From positions 4,348,508 through 4,412,507 of the forward strand of contig CM053331.1 of the NCBI GenBank assembly GCA_028583605.1: a stretch of 64,000 nucleotides of DNA, given 5' to 3'. Made by a program: the position numbers and the translations under genes. The notes below the pieces were generated by a model, which saw only the letters and a program-made list of their open reading frames with translations, did no database searches and was not told the DNA's origin. Shown here in pieces: positions 35,384 through 45,594 of the stretch (its first letter is position 1; every line of letters begins with the position of its first letter). This DNA is from Dastarcus helophoroides (Eukaryota > Arthropoda > Insecta > Coleoptera > Bothrideridae).

Positions 35384-35885
35384 GTTTAATGGTCCCATCG
35401 AGCGCTATTCGTGAGTGAGTAACAGGGAGTAAACCTGCAAGACAGTAAGAGTCGTTAGCCCAAGAGTCACAACACACACAGCAGTCAGCAATTAACTGAG
35501 AGCTCGCTCCAAAAAAAAACATTGCAATAACACATCGGCGAACATTTCATAGGAAGTCTTCGGCTAAACAGTGCATCGAGTCATCGAAATTTTTAGATAT
35601 TTATATTCAAGTTATACATAATATCATTTGCAGATAGATATCAAATACTTTTTGAAGTATTAGCTGAGCTTGTTAGTGTACCTTATCAAAGGAAATCAAA
35701 AGAGAAGTTTCGAGTTACAATCGGTCAGAAATTAGTGGGGTACGTACACAGCGTCTCCAGAAAACGTGCAGTAAGTCAGTCAAAGTAGTAAATTTACATA
35801 TGAGCGTCACAAGGATAAAAGTAAGTGGATTTTTGGTTTCGTTGTCCAATATTGAGCTTTCGCATTTCCTGTATATAACCGTTTA

Positions 35886-36895
35886 ATGGCAAAAAAGAGA
35901 ATGGATAAACTTAAGGATCAAATAGAATCCCATAAAGGGCAAATAAGCAGATTTATAAATTATTTAAATACATTTGAGACGCATAAAACTTACAGTGAAT
36001 TAAAAGTGAGAAGAGCCAAATTAGAAACTTGTTTAAACGAATTCAACGTGATTCAAACAAAAATTGAGTTGATCACTAAAATTATTGATAGTGAAGGAAG
36101 AGAAGAGTTTGAGAATAGTTTCTTTGAGGCATGTCTTAGGGCAGATGATTTCTTTGAAAAGTACAATAAGCACTCATTAGTTTTTTACCAGAAGCACCAC
36201 ATTTTTCAGAATTAAGCTCCCAAATTAAATTACCTTCAATTAATCTTCCAAGATTCAGTGGCACTTATGAGGAGTGGAATGATTTTTTCGATCTTTTTCA
36301 ATCTCTTATTGATACAAACAAATGTCTATCTGTCGTTCAGACGTTCCACTACTTAAAATCATCATTACAGGGGGATGCTCTGCAATTAATTCAAGCTATA
36401 GAAACAACAGAACAGAATTATTTAGTCGCACTTGAATTATTAAAGAATCGTTTTGAAAATAAAAAACCTATATAAGGATATAGGGAGTCATATTAAAACA
36501 TTGTTTGAAATTCAATCGCTACAAAAGAAGAGTTTTCCTGGATTAAGACAATTTTTTGACACATTTCAGAAACAATTAGAGCATTAAAATCAATGGATGA
36601 CACAGATAGAGATCTTTCTGACATGTTCTTAATATTTTTATTATCCTCCAAATTGGATAAAACAACACATAGAGAATGGGAAAAAAGAGCTCTTGAAAAA
36701 GAGGAGTTGTCAATCTATAAAGAATTCAGTGAGTTTTTGCAGCATAGATGTAATTTTTTAGAATCATTGCAGAGAAATGTGGGTAATCAGACAACACAGT
36801 CACAATCGAATGCTCACAAAAATTCAAACACACAATTCAAACCTAACAAGATTCAAAACACATTTGTTGCCACACAGGCAAAGAATAGATCATAA
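35886..36895 (+). pseudogene. BEL/Pao gag region, frameshifted
   Basis: An ATG at 35886 opens a lysine-rich N-terminal segment (MAKKRMDKLKDQIESHKGQI). The frame shifts in a T run near 36184 and continues with LPSINLPRFSGTYEEWNDFF and CLSVVQTFHYLKSSLQGDAL, the DUF1759 gag core of BEL/Pao polyproteins. Further shifts occur near 36460 and 36580. The frame from 36593 (SMDDTDRDLSDMFLIFLLSS) runs to a TAA at 36893. Gag would package the element's RNA into cytoplasmic particles, but this copy could not make a continuous product. Confidence 0.85.
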
Positions 36896-37561
36896 GATGA
36901 TCAATGCACCATTTGTAAAAGACCACACAAGTTTTTTACATGTGAAAAATTTTTAAATATGAATGTGAATGATCGCATTTCAGAAGCAAAGAAATTACGT
37001 CTTTGCTTAAATTGCTTGGGCTATAATCACACATACAATGAATGTCAATTGGGTCCATGCAAAAAATGTTCGAAAAAACACAATACCTTGTTACATTTAG
37101 AAAATTTTGAATTTAATATAGGTAACACGCATACTTCGTTGGGGGCAGGAGATTCAAGTAATTTGAGTAAGGCTACACAAGTCGTACAATCAGATTTTAC
37201 TCAAAATATGATTCAAGATACATTGCACACTAATAATTCAATGTCACAAGCGTTATTAACCACAGCGTTAATAAATGTTTCCAACGCTAATGGTAAATGC
37301 ATTGCCTGCAGAGTCTTACTGGACTCAGGTTCTCAGTCAAATTTTATAACTCCAGAAACGTGTAGATTGTTAAACCTCAAACCGACACAGGAAAACATGA
37401 CAATTAGAGGCATAAACAGCTCTGTATCACACATTTCAGGATTAGTTACAGTGAAAATATCATCACGGGTCACTTCATATGAAACAAATCTCAATTGTTT
37501 TTGTTTTACTAAAAATCACAGAAAAATTGCCTGTGGTCAACATAAACGTGTCATATTTTGA
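36896..37561 (+). pseudogene. BEL/Pao zinc knuckles and aspartic protease
   Basis: In frame with the preceding segment except for one stop codon. Nucleic-acid-binding knuckles are CTICKRPHKFFTC, CLNCLGYNHTYNEC (a perfect C-x2-C-x4-H-x4-C) and CKKCSKKHNTLLH. The retropepsin catalytic site LLDSGSQSNFI lies near 37316-37350, with the D-S-G triad intact. The downstream flap and the remainder of the protease are shifted out of frame after 37561, so the polyprotein is interrupted. Confidence 0.85.
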
Positions 37562-38134
37562 AATTCAGGAATCATGTTAGCAGATCCAGATTTTGCAACA
37601 TCTAACAAAATTGATCTTTTGATTGGAGCTGGAATTTTCCTTCATGTACTATGTCCCAATAAAATTTCATCACATAAAAATAATCCTTTATTACAAAACA
37701 CACAATTTGGTTGGGTTGTTTCTGGAAGAATGACACAATTCAAGACATAATTTAAATGTCACTTCCTGCAATTTAAACATTAACGAAATGTTAAGCAATC
37801 AAATTAAAAAATTTTGGGGATTGGAGAACATAGATTCAAAATCAGTTATTTCAATTGAGGAAGCGAATTGTGAGTTGCATTTTTAAAATAACTTCTCTCG
37901 CAATTTAGATGGTAGATTTTGTGTGAAATTACCATTCAAGGAGAATTTACATTTACTGGGCAATTCTAGAGATACAGCCGAAAAAAGATTGCTCAATTTA
38001 GAAAAACGATTTCAAAAGGATGTTTTATTTAAATTGCAATATAATAATTCCATTCAGGAGTATATCAATCTGAATCCTATGTCTTTGTTGAGAAATGATG
38101 ATTCCACACAGGGTTCTACATAGCGCACCATGCT
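37562..38134 (+). pseudogene. BEL/Pao protease-RT linker, degraded
   Basis: Fragments such as DLLIGAGIFLHVLC, NTQFGWVVSGRM, FWGLENIDSKSVISIEEANC and KLPFKENLHLLGNSRDTAEK are readable in alternating frames. They match the segment between protease and RT in BEL/Pao polyproteins (the FGWV-SG and FW-E blocks). At least four frame breaks occur here. Confidence 0.75.
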
Positions 38135-38695
38135 GTGATAAAGCAAGACAGTTTGACGACCAAATTGCGAGTGGTATTTGATGCCTCAGCTCAGACCAAT
38201 TCTGGAGTGGCACTAAATGCTACATTAATGAAAGGTCCGACTATTCAAAGAGAACTTTTTGAAATAATCACTTCTTTTCGACTTCATCCAGTAGTTCTTA
38301 CAGCTGACATTGAAAAAGTGTTTAGACAAATTCAAATTCACGAAAATGATCGCAAGTATCAAAAAATTTTGTGGCGGGAAGACCCAGATCAGAAAATACA
38401 AACATACACGCTAAACACTGTTACCTACGGTACCACAACAGCACCATTTCTATTAGTAAGATGTTTAAGTAAATTAGCTTTAGAGTACGAGACACAATTC
38501 CCTGTTGCTGCTGAAGCTATTCGGAGTGACTTCTATGTTGACGATCTTCTCACAGGAGCACAAACATTAGAAGATGCTTCGAAACTTTACACAGAGACAA
38601 CACACATACTCAAATCGGGATGTTTAAAGTTGCGAAAATGGAGATCACATCGTCCAGAAATTTTCGATCTTACTCTGTCAAATTCAGAAAACTAG
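38135..38695 (+). pseudogene. BEL/Pao reverse transcriptase domain
   Basis: A 186-codon open segment covers the RT palm. It shows KLRVVFDASAQT, the DIEKVFRQI block that holds the first catalytic Asp (about 38314-38340), and FYVDDLLTGA with the catalytic YVDD at 38534-38545. A SSN-type loop variant, CLKLRKWRSHRP, follows. The catalytic residues are intact, making this the best-preserved part of the element. It ends at a TAG just before the RNase H connection. Confidence 0.9.
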
Positions 38696-38698
38696 GTT

Positions 38699-39514
38699 GT
38701 GCCTAATGATAAATTGGAAGGTTCAAAAACTTTAGGGTTAATATGGTATTCTAACAATGACATTTTTAAATATTCCATAACACAAGATCCAAATCTTATT
38801 CACGCAAAACGTTCTATACTATTTAGTATTGCACAGATTTTCGATCCATTGGGATTTTTAGGACCAGTAGTCACGTTAGCCAAATTAGTGATGCAAAGGC
38901 TTTGGCAACTTAGTCTAGATTGGGATGAGACATTACCACCAGATGTACACAAGCAATGGTCCAATTTACAAAAACAATTACTTACATTAAACAATATTTC
39001 TGCACCAAGACAAGTCACTACATTCTCAGAATACACACATCTGTGTCTACGTGGATTCTGTGATGCAAGTCAAAGAGCCTACGGCGCTTGCATTTATGTT
39101 AAAACCTCAGACAAAAACGGAAATGTTGCTGTTAAAATTCTTTGCTCTAAAGGAAGAGTTGCACCACTTAAAACTATAAGTTTGCCAAGGCTAGAATTAT
39201 GTGCGGCTTAGTTATTATCATATTTAATTACTAAGGTAGTACTCAGTTTAAAAGTATATATTGTCAGTTGTTACTTGTGGGCAGATTCCACAATCGTATT
39301 GTGTTGGATTGCTTCTTCATCAACTGCATGGAAAACATTCATAGCCAACAGAGTGGTCGATATTCAAAGTCACACCAGTAAATACAAGTGGCAACATGTC
39401 AAAACTGCAGATAATCATGCTGATGCAATATCCAGAGGCCTTAACCCTGACCAACTGCTAACCAGTTTATGGTGGAACGGACCTAAGTGGCTTTTGCAAG
39501 ATCGAGAAGACTAG
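38699..39514 (+). pseudogene. BEL/Pao RT connection and RNase H
   Basis: The first segment (to 39211) has KTLGLIWYSNNDIFKYSI, AQIFDPLGFLGPVVTLAK, RLWQLSLDWDETLP and FCDASQRAYGACIYV, whose Asp (about 39059) is the first RNase H catalytic residue, then LPRLELCAA with the Glu. After a stop the domain continues in 39275-39514 with WADSTIVLCWI (third acidic residue) and HVKTADNHADAISRGLNPDQ. RNase H would remove RNA from the RNA:DNA hybrid during reverse transcription. Confidence 0.85.
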
Positions 39515-39574
39515 CCTATCACGTCAACTAGCCCCGTTCCTGAAGTTGATTTTGAAAAAAGAAAAAACATAAAT

Positions 39575-41085
39575 GTGTCTACACATCTAATTTCACAAGA
39601 GAATAACTTTTTTCTCAGATATTCCTCAGTCACTAAGTTAATACGTATTACAACATATCTTCTGCGATTTAAACGAAACTGTTTCAAACAAAGGCGCCAA
39701 GCTGGTGGTTTACCTTGCGAAGAGATAAGAGAAGCGTTAATTTGTCTTATAAGATTAGTTCAAGGACAATCCTTTTCAGAAGATTTTGACTCACTACAAA
39801 AGAATGTACAGTGCCTAGCCGTAGCAAATTGTTGACATTCTCTCCCTTTCTGGACAAAAATGGATTAATACGTGTAGGAGGCAGACTACGACGAGCCAAT
39901 TTGTCATATGATCAAAAATATCCTTTAATTCTTCCTTCTTCGCACAAATTCGCAGAACTACTTATCAAGAAAGAACACATATCCTTGTTGTATGCTGGAC
40001 CACAAGCAACTCTGGCAGCAGACGACTATAATTTTGGATTTTATCAGGTCGACAAGCAGTTAAAAAAGTAATCAGAAGATGTATAACTTGCTTTAGACAT
40101 AAACCAAACACTATATATCCGATTATGGGAGATCTACCAGAGGAAAGAATTACACAATCAAGACCTTTCCTGAACATCGGCGTTGACTATGCAGGACCAA
40201 TTACTTTGAAGAGAAGCCACAGACGTGGTCGTATTCACACATATCCCTGTTATGTCGCTGTATTTATTTGTCTATCCACAAAGGCAATTAATTTGGAGTT
40301 AATTACTAGTCTTAGCACAGAAGCCTTCATTGCAGCCTTGAAACGATTTACAACTCGCCGAGGTAAATGTGCCAACATTTTCTCAGACAACGCAAGTAAT
40401 TTCATCAAGGCTAACAAGACCTTGAAGAAAATGGAAGCGCTTCTCAGTTCATATAATCACTGGAACACCATACAAACCTACACAGCGAATGAAGGCATTT
40501 CTTGGCATTTCATTCCAGCGCAATCCCCCACACTTCGTGGAATTTGAGAAGCTTTAATAAAATCATTTAAATATCACATGAAGAGAATAACAGGCAACTC
40601 TGTATTTACGTTCGAAGAGTATTACACATTTTTATTACAAGTTGAAGCTTGTCTAAATTCACCACTGTCAAGCGACCCCAATGATTTATCAGCACTTACT
40701 TCAGCTCATTTTATAATAGGAGACTCTTTTCAAGCCATTCCAGAGCCACATCTTACTAATGAAGTCATCGGTTCACTAAAACGGTGGAACCATCTCCAGT
40801 TATTATTGCAGCACTTTTGAAAAAGGTGGTCATCGGAGTACCTAGACTACCTACAAGGTCCCTCAAAATGGAAAATGAACAAACTCAATGTCCAAGTTGG
40901 TCAGATGGTATTATTAAAAGAAGATAATCTGCCGCCATTAAAGTGGAAACTAGGACGAATAATGAAGCTATACCCAGGAGAAGACGAAGTAGTGCGCGTG
41001 GTACAAGTAAAAACAGCAAGTGCATTTGTGAAGGATGCTGCTAACAAACTATGAATTTTGCCACTAGAGAACTAAATAGAGGAGA
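39575..41085 (+). pseudogene. BEL/Pao integrase, broken
   Basis: GRLRRANLSYDQKYPLILPS opens the zinc-binding region, with H...H (SSHKFAELLIKKEH) and CITCFRHKP across a frameshift near 40070. The catalytic core has NIGVDYAGPI (D, near 40184) and FSDNASNF (D, near 40385); the Glu lies in EALIKSFK just after an in-frame TGA at 40546-40548. After a second ORF (40578-40820), the C-terminal beta-barrel region reads LNVQVGQMVLLKEDNLPPLK and GRIMKLYPGEDEVVRVV. Motifs for all three catalytic acids survive, but stops prevent a full product. The 3' end runs into the pogo-like element. Confidence 0.85.
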
Positions 41086-43462
41086 CCGAGGAGAGTTGTG
41101 ACAATTTTTACTTAAATTAATATATCGCAGTCAAGAAACATTCTAAATCTATCAGTTGTATGAGTTAATGTAGCTTAATTCATACTCTTTTAGAAATAGT
41201 AATCAAAATTAATGAAACTATTAAGGTTTCTCGGAAAATTAAAAAAAATAGGGACTACTTCCCATGTCACAACTCTCCTAATACCGAGGTAAGTTGTGAC
41301 AGACACCGAGGTAAGTTGTGACACCCATGTATTTTAACTATTTGGTAGTAAAATATAATACTATTATGTTATCGATAAATAAATAACTCATTTCTTTTGA
41401 ACACAACACTATAATTATTATTTCGCATATTTGGACGTATTAAAATAATATAATAATTAGTTATAAAGATAAAATTTAATTTGATAAACAATTATGGCAG
41501 ACGTATTGAAGCTCCCTTCCTCCCAGTGCAAGCTTCGTGAGCCCAACCTTTGCATTCGAGGCACTGAACCCACTTTTCTTTGGATTTGCTATTAGAAAAG
41601 ATCTCAAATCTCAAGGTAACACAAACAAAAACAATCATTTTCTGTATCTTCATCGGCTTCATCTTTTTCATCACCAACTTTACTCTTTTTATTAGTCTTC
41701 TTTAATTTTTTGGGCTTCTTTTTTTCGCTTAAAACACGTTTTTTGCAGTTTTAATCTTTTTACTCGCTTCTATGGCAGCAATTTCATTTTTGGTAGGTGT
41801 GTCAGTTAGTACAGCAGATTTGATCTTGTGTCTATTCGGTTGGTTCTTTTTTCTTGGTGGAGCTTTGGGCAGCGGCCTAAGTGACTCTGGTGAAAACACG
41901 TTGGAAGTGGTGGCAAGAGAACTACAGGCTGTAGACGTGGAGTCAACGGGCTCTTCGACGTTCATAATACATGAACTGCTGGAAGATTTCATGTCTTGAT
42001 CTGTAGAGAGACTTGGAGCAACGGTCCTTGTGGGATTAGGAGTTCTTCCTTCTAGGTTTCCCGGGATTTGTGGAACACTTGACAATTGCTCCGTTTTTAG
42101 ATTGGGTAAAATACGATCAGTGACTTGAATAGGCAGAAAATCACCTTCTCCAAAGATATTTGTATTAACAGGCCATATTCCTGTTGCAGAAAAACCAGCA
42201 CTGATATTTTTTGCAGTGATCGCTACGTCAAATCTCGATTTAGTTATAGATGGAATATCATAAATGCTCATAACCTTTCCAGCATTTAAGCGCATCCAAT
42301 TGTCACAAGCTGAATAAATAACTTTCTTTAGAGGCCCAAAGATAGCACGATCCATTGGTTGCAGCTTGTGGGTGCAATGTGGAGGGAAGGTAAGCAAAAT
42401 TATGCCGTTGTCTCTGCAGAACTCAATATTTTTTAAAGCCATGTGGGATAAATGATTATCCAAGAGCAACAGAACTTTTTGCTCTTTTGAAGGCCTAACA
42501 TGATTTTTGAAATGCTCAAAGAAGAAGTGAAAATCATCCTCCTGCATCCATCCAGATCCGTTAGCTGTTCCTACTGAACCAACAGGGCCATCACGAATAA
42601 AATGTTCTTGAAAACTTTTTCAAGGAAATATAAACATAGGTGGTATGTAATTACCTACAGCGTTTCCAGCCAAAGCCAATGTGATTAAGGTTCCTCTTTC
42701 CGCCGATGTCATTGCACTGTCCTGTTTTTCTCCACGTCGCGCTATTATTCTATCAGGCTTCTGAACAGTAGTTATTCCCGTCTCATCGATATTTCAAATA
42801 TTATTTGCGTTAAGTTTATATTTGCCTAAGACACCCATGTAATTATCAAAAAAGGCAGCCACATTCGTTTTATTAAAGCTCGTGGCGCGAGCTCTGCTTG
42901 TGGCAATCTTAAAGATAAATCGGGATGTCGTTGCATAAATAATTTAAGCCACACTTCTCCTGCTTTCTTATTTTCTTCCCACGACTGTGGAGATTTTTTG
43001 TTATATTTTTTTAATAATAAATACGCTAAACTTCTTGTCTCTTTTGTTGTAAACCCATAATTAGTCGCTGCACAAGTCAACAAATACTCACATAGAATAT
43101 TTTCTTCTTCTTTTGTAAAAACCGTCGAGCTAGTATAACCTACAGATAGAGCTTCGCTTGTTGAATTAGCTTGATATGATTTTTTCTTCTTAATATATCT
43201 TTGCAATGACGTATAGTTGAGATTGTAAGATGCGGCATCTCTAAGACTTTTACCTCTCAATGTGACTTCTTCAAAGGCCAATTCATAAATTTCGGCACTA
43301 CTCATACCTTTATCAGTCTTTCGTTTGTATTTATTTGGCATTCTAAAACGAAAAAATAATAATTTACTACGCAATATTACACAACAGAGCAAATAATATA
43401 ACCTTGCTACAATTACTAAGAATAGTAGGAGAGTTGTGACATGCTGTCACAACTCGCCTAGG
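41083..43462 (-). mobile_element. Pogo/Tigger-like DNA transposon inside the BEL element
   Basis: A pogo-type transposase pseudogene on the minus strand is bracketed by repeated copies of the motif ACCGAGG-N-RAGTTGTGACA. On the left: 41083-41101, inverted at 41266-41282, then direct at 41284-41302 and 41307-41325. On the right: 43429-43441 and inverted at 43444-43462. The outermost copies on the two sides face each other, making inverted termini; TA lies near both borders but the exact edge is unclear. Several transposase-site-like repeats at each end are unusual for pogo. Confidence 0.75.
41490..43341 (-). pseudogene. Pogo/Tigger-like transposase pseudogene
   Basis: The likely start is ATG at 43341 (MPNKYKRKTDKGMSSAEIYE), opening a Psq-type helix-turn-helix; the upstream in-frame ATG at 43392 is less probable. 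A CENP-B-like second DNA-binding region follows (LLKKYNKKSPQSWEENKKAG, WLKLFMQRHPDLSLR). A frameshift near 42900 and stops near 42795 and 42625 interrupt the frame. The DDD catalytic residues are visible: NIDETG, LLLDNHLSH and HKLQPMDRAIF, with 35 residues between the last two Asp. A long S/T/P-rich tail ends at 41729. After a shift, a C-terminal zinc-finger-like piece (WVQCLECKGWAHEACTG) is present at 41492-41677, as in many arthropod Tigger relatives. Confidence 0.85.
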
Positions 43463-43818
43463 TGTAAAAAATCGTAAGTAGGTTAGAAAAATAATTTTTG
43501 TTCCAAAATAAGATGTCAATTAAAAAAAAATAACACCACACTAGAAACTTGAAAGACCAAAGCATGTAAGAAAAAATATCATAACAGTGCAAACATAATA
43601 CGTAACGATATATATGCAATCAATATTTTGATAAACAATTTACTTTTTACAATTTTTTGTGTACGAATGTTGTACACTTACAGCCGCTTTTCGTGCCCTG
43701 TTTTCGCGTACTGCGTCACCTAGCGAGTCTCGAAAAGAACAAACGTACTCTGTTGCGAGCTCGCAACATTTTTATTATATTTCATTGCATTGAAAGCAAT
43801 CTTTTAAGGTGGGCAGTA
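43463..43818 (+). other. BEL/Pao 3' non-coding region
   Basis: AT-rich sequence between the pogo-like insertion and the right LTR, ending in the polypurine-like AAGGTGGGCAG. Its length (about 350 bp) is long for the gap between integrase and LTR in BEL/Pao, so some of it may be another unrecognised insertion. Confidence 0.45.
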
Positions 43819-43947
43819 TGTTCGATATTGTATTGTTGTCATAACAACAAAAATAATAAAATAATTCACGATTAGATAGAAAGTGTCAATTACTTATTCA
43901 TCATAAATTATACAGTCCATAAAGAAGAAACCAGTGAATTACATACA
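43819..43947 (+). repeat. Right LTR of the BEL/Pao element
   Basis: 129 bp copy of 35255-35383 with several substitutions, followed by the GTCGC target duplication. Confidence 0.85.
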
Positions 43948-44330
43948 GTCGCTAGGGGCTAAATCTGGAGAATACGGTGGGTGGGTAACCAATTCGAAGC
44001 CCAATTCATTCAATTTTGCCATCGTTTTCATCGATTTGTGACACGGCGCATTGTCTTGGTGAAGCAACACTTTCTTCTTTTGCAAACGTGACCGTTTCTT
44101 TGCGATTTCAGCCTTCAATCGATCCGAAAGTGCACAGTAATAGACGCTGTGGATGGTGGATCCTTTTTGAAGATAATGGATGAATGTTATTCCGTTCGCA
44201 GCCATCACCTTACCGACTTACTGTTGCGTCTTTGCTCGCTTTGGATTCGGTTCGTCGACTGCTGCCCACTCAGCTGACTGTCATGTTGTCATGTTGCATG
44301 AAATCTGAGAAAAAAATAGGCTTACTTATT
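43948..44330 (-). pseudogene. Mariner transposase, central part (split by BEL)
   Basis: On the minus strand, after WAAVDEPNPKRAKTQQ and a stop, the frame from 44208 reads GSTIHSVYYCALSDRLKAEI, HQDNAPCHKSMKTMAKLNEL and PPYSPDLAPSD, where the BEL element cuts in. The second and third catalytic Asp are 34 residues apart, as in mariners, and the sequence is of irritans type. The N-terminal DNA-binding half is missing: the homology starts abruptly near 44270, close to a decayed outer end (AATAAGTAAGCC on the minus strand, near 44318-44330). This family is distinct from the mariner at 18.5 and 32.1 kb. Confidence 0.8.
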
Positions 44331-45594
44331 ACTGGATTCAAACTAATAACATAGAAAGGTGTGATTTTCTTGAATTTTCTATGGGTTTTCACAACGTCGT
44401 GTAAATCCTTATCGTGACTTAATATAAATACGAAAATGTGTTTGTCTGTCCGTTTGTTTGTTGGCTTTTCTCTCTGAATAGATTTCGACGACAGTTGATG
44501 TAAAGGTCCCTTGAAACCTCAGATAGAAAACTTTTCATTCGTTTTTACGACCTTTTGAAACTTAATTTAAAATTTTATCTAATAATTCGAACAGTTGAAA
44601 GGAAAATACAAAAGTGGTCGAAGTTCAACAGTTTTTCTTGAAACTTGGGCCAGTGTCAACGAAGTTAAAGTTACAAAAAATTAACTGGCATCAGTTTCAG
44701 AGTATACTCGGTTTAGAGTGTCAAAATACCAATAGACCATAGAGAGGTTCGACTTCATTTTATATGAGCAATAAATGATTTGTTTGTCAGTTTTCGATAT
44801 TAAACAGTTTTCATTCTTCAAAACTTTATCATATGACAGCTTTCACAATAAGATCTTACACAGCAACCTTAGTTTTTCCCCAAGGCATGTAATAACTCGC
44901 ACGAAAGTAACTTTCCCTTTTGGAAACTTTCGTCGAATGAAATAAAGCGTACTTGATATTTACACCAAACTTCATTACGCTCACTTGAGCCTAAAAGCAT
45001 TTTCAAACATCTGCAAGTATAATGCCGCTGAAAGGGAGTAGAAATTGGCATAACGACTCATGAAAAGAGAAGCGAGTTTCGAGCTCTTTATCGGCCAGAT
45101 ATTGGGGCGGATATTGAGTTTGAAGTTTACATCCTTTTTAATGAGCCTTATATTGGAAACCTATTGGACTGTGACTAACACGACTCTTGATTCTTTCAGA
45201 TATAAAAGTTGCCGACTGCAAAGTTAAGATGCTCGAGGATTATCTATTTGTTATGACTGAAAAATTTGTCTTAAATACGCAGGAAAAAGCAATGGGAAGT
45301 AAACGATTTTAATTTTTTTGAATGTATAGTGTAATACATTTAATTTTGATGCTGTAGCAATTCATTGGATTCTTCTTCCTTCTTTTTTTTGTTGTTGATT
45401 ATTTAATTTAAATTTTGATGGTTACCAAAGGTGGTTAAGCTCAAAATAAATACATTACAAATAACTCAATGTATTGTAAAAGGTACAAAACCACTTTCTA
45501 TTTCAAAATCGAACTGTCGAACATTTCTAGAGACTTTTTCAGAGAATTCAATCGATTCTAGAATATTATTTTTATTTTGAAATTTCGACTGATG
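44331..45594. other. Unassigned sequence
   Basis: No gene or repeat recognised. The stretch TGTGTTTGTCTGTCCGTTTG (44433 on) is a short low-complexity run. Confidence 0.4.

Larger units (their letters stand above)
35255..43947 (+). mobile_element. BEL/Pao LTR retrotransposon inserted in a mariner
   Basis: Two 129 bp LTRs (35255-35383 and 43819-43947) start TGTTCGATATTG and end ATACA. They are flanked by a 5 bp target duplication GTCGC (35250-35254, 43948-43952), as expected for BEL/Pao. A purine-rich AAGGTGGGCAG ends just before the right LTR. A possible primer site TGGTCCCATCGAGC starts 6 nt after the left LTR. The order gag, protease, RT, RNase H, integrase is typical for the group. Every domain is present, but the reading frame is broken many times. 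A 2.4 kb pogo-like element sits between the integrase end and the right LTR. Confidence 0.9.

Noticed and set aside
35337..35522. Minus-strand ORF overlapping the BEL left LTR
   Set aside because: It spans the LTR/internal junction on the antisense strand and has no motif.
37562..39514. Possibility that the BEL/Pao pol is one intact gene with introns
   Set aside because: The breaks are single stops and 1-2 nt shifts within conserved domains, without splice consensus.
41772..41999. Plus-strand ORF within the pogo-like transposase
   Set aside because: Shadow of the minus-strand S/T/P-rich transposase tail.
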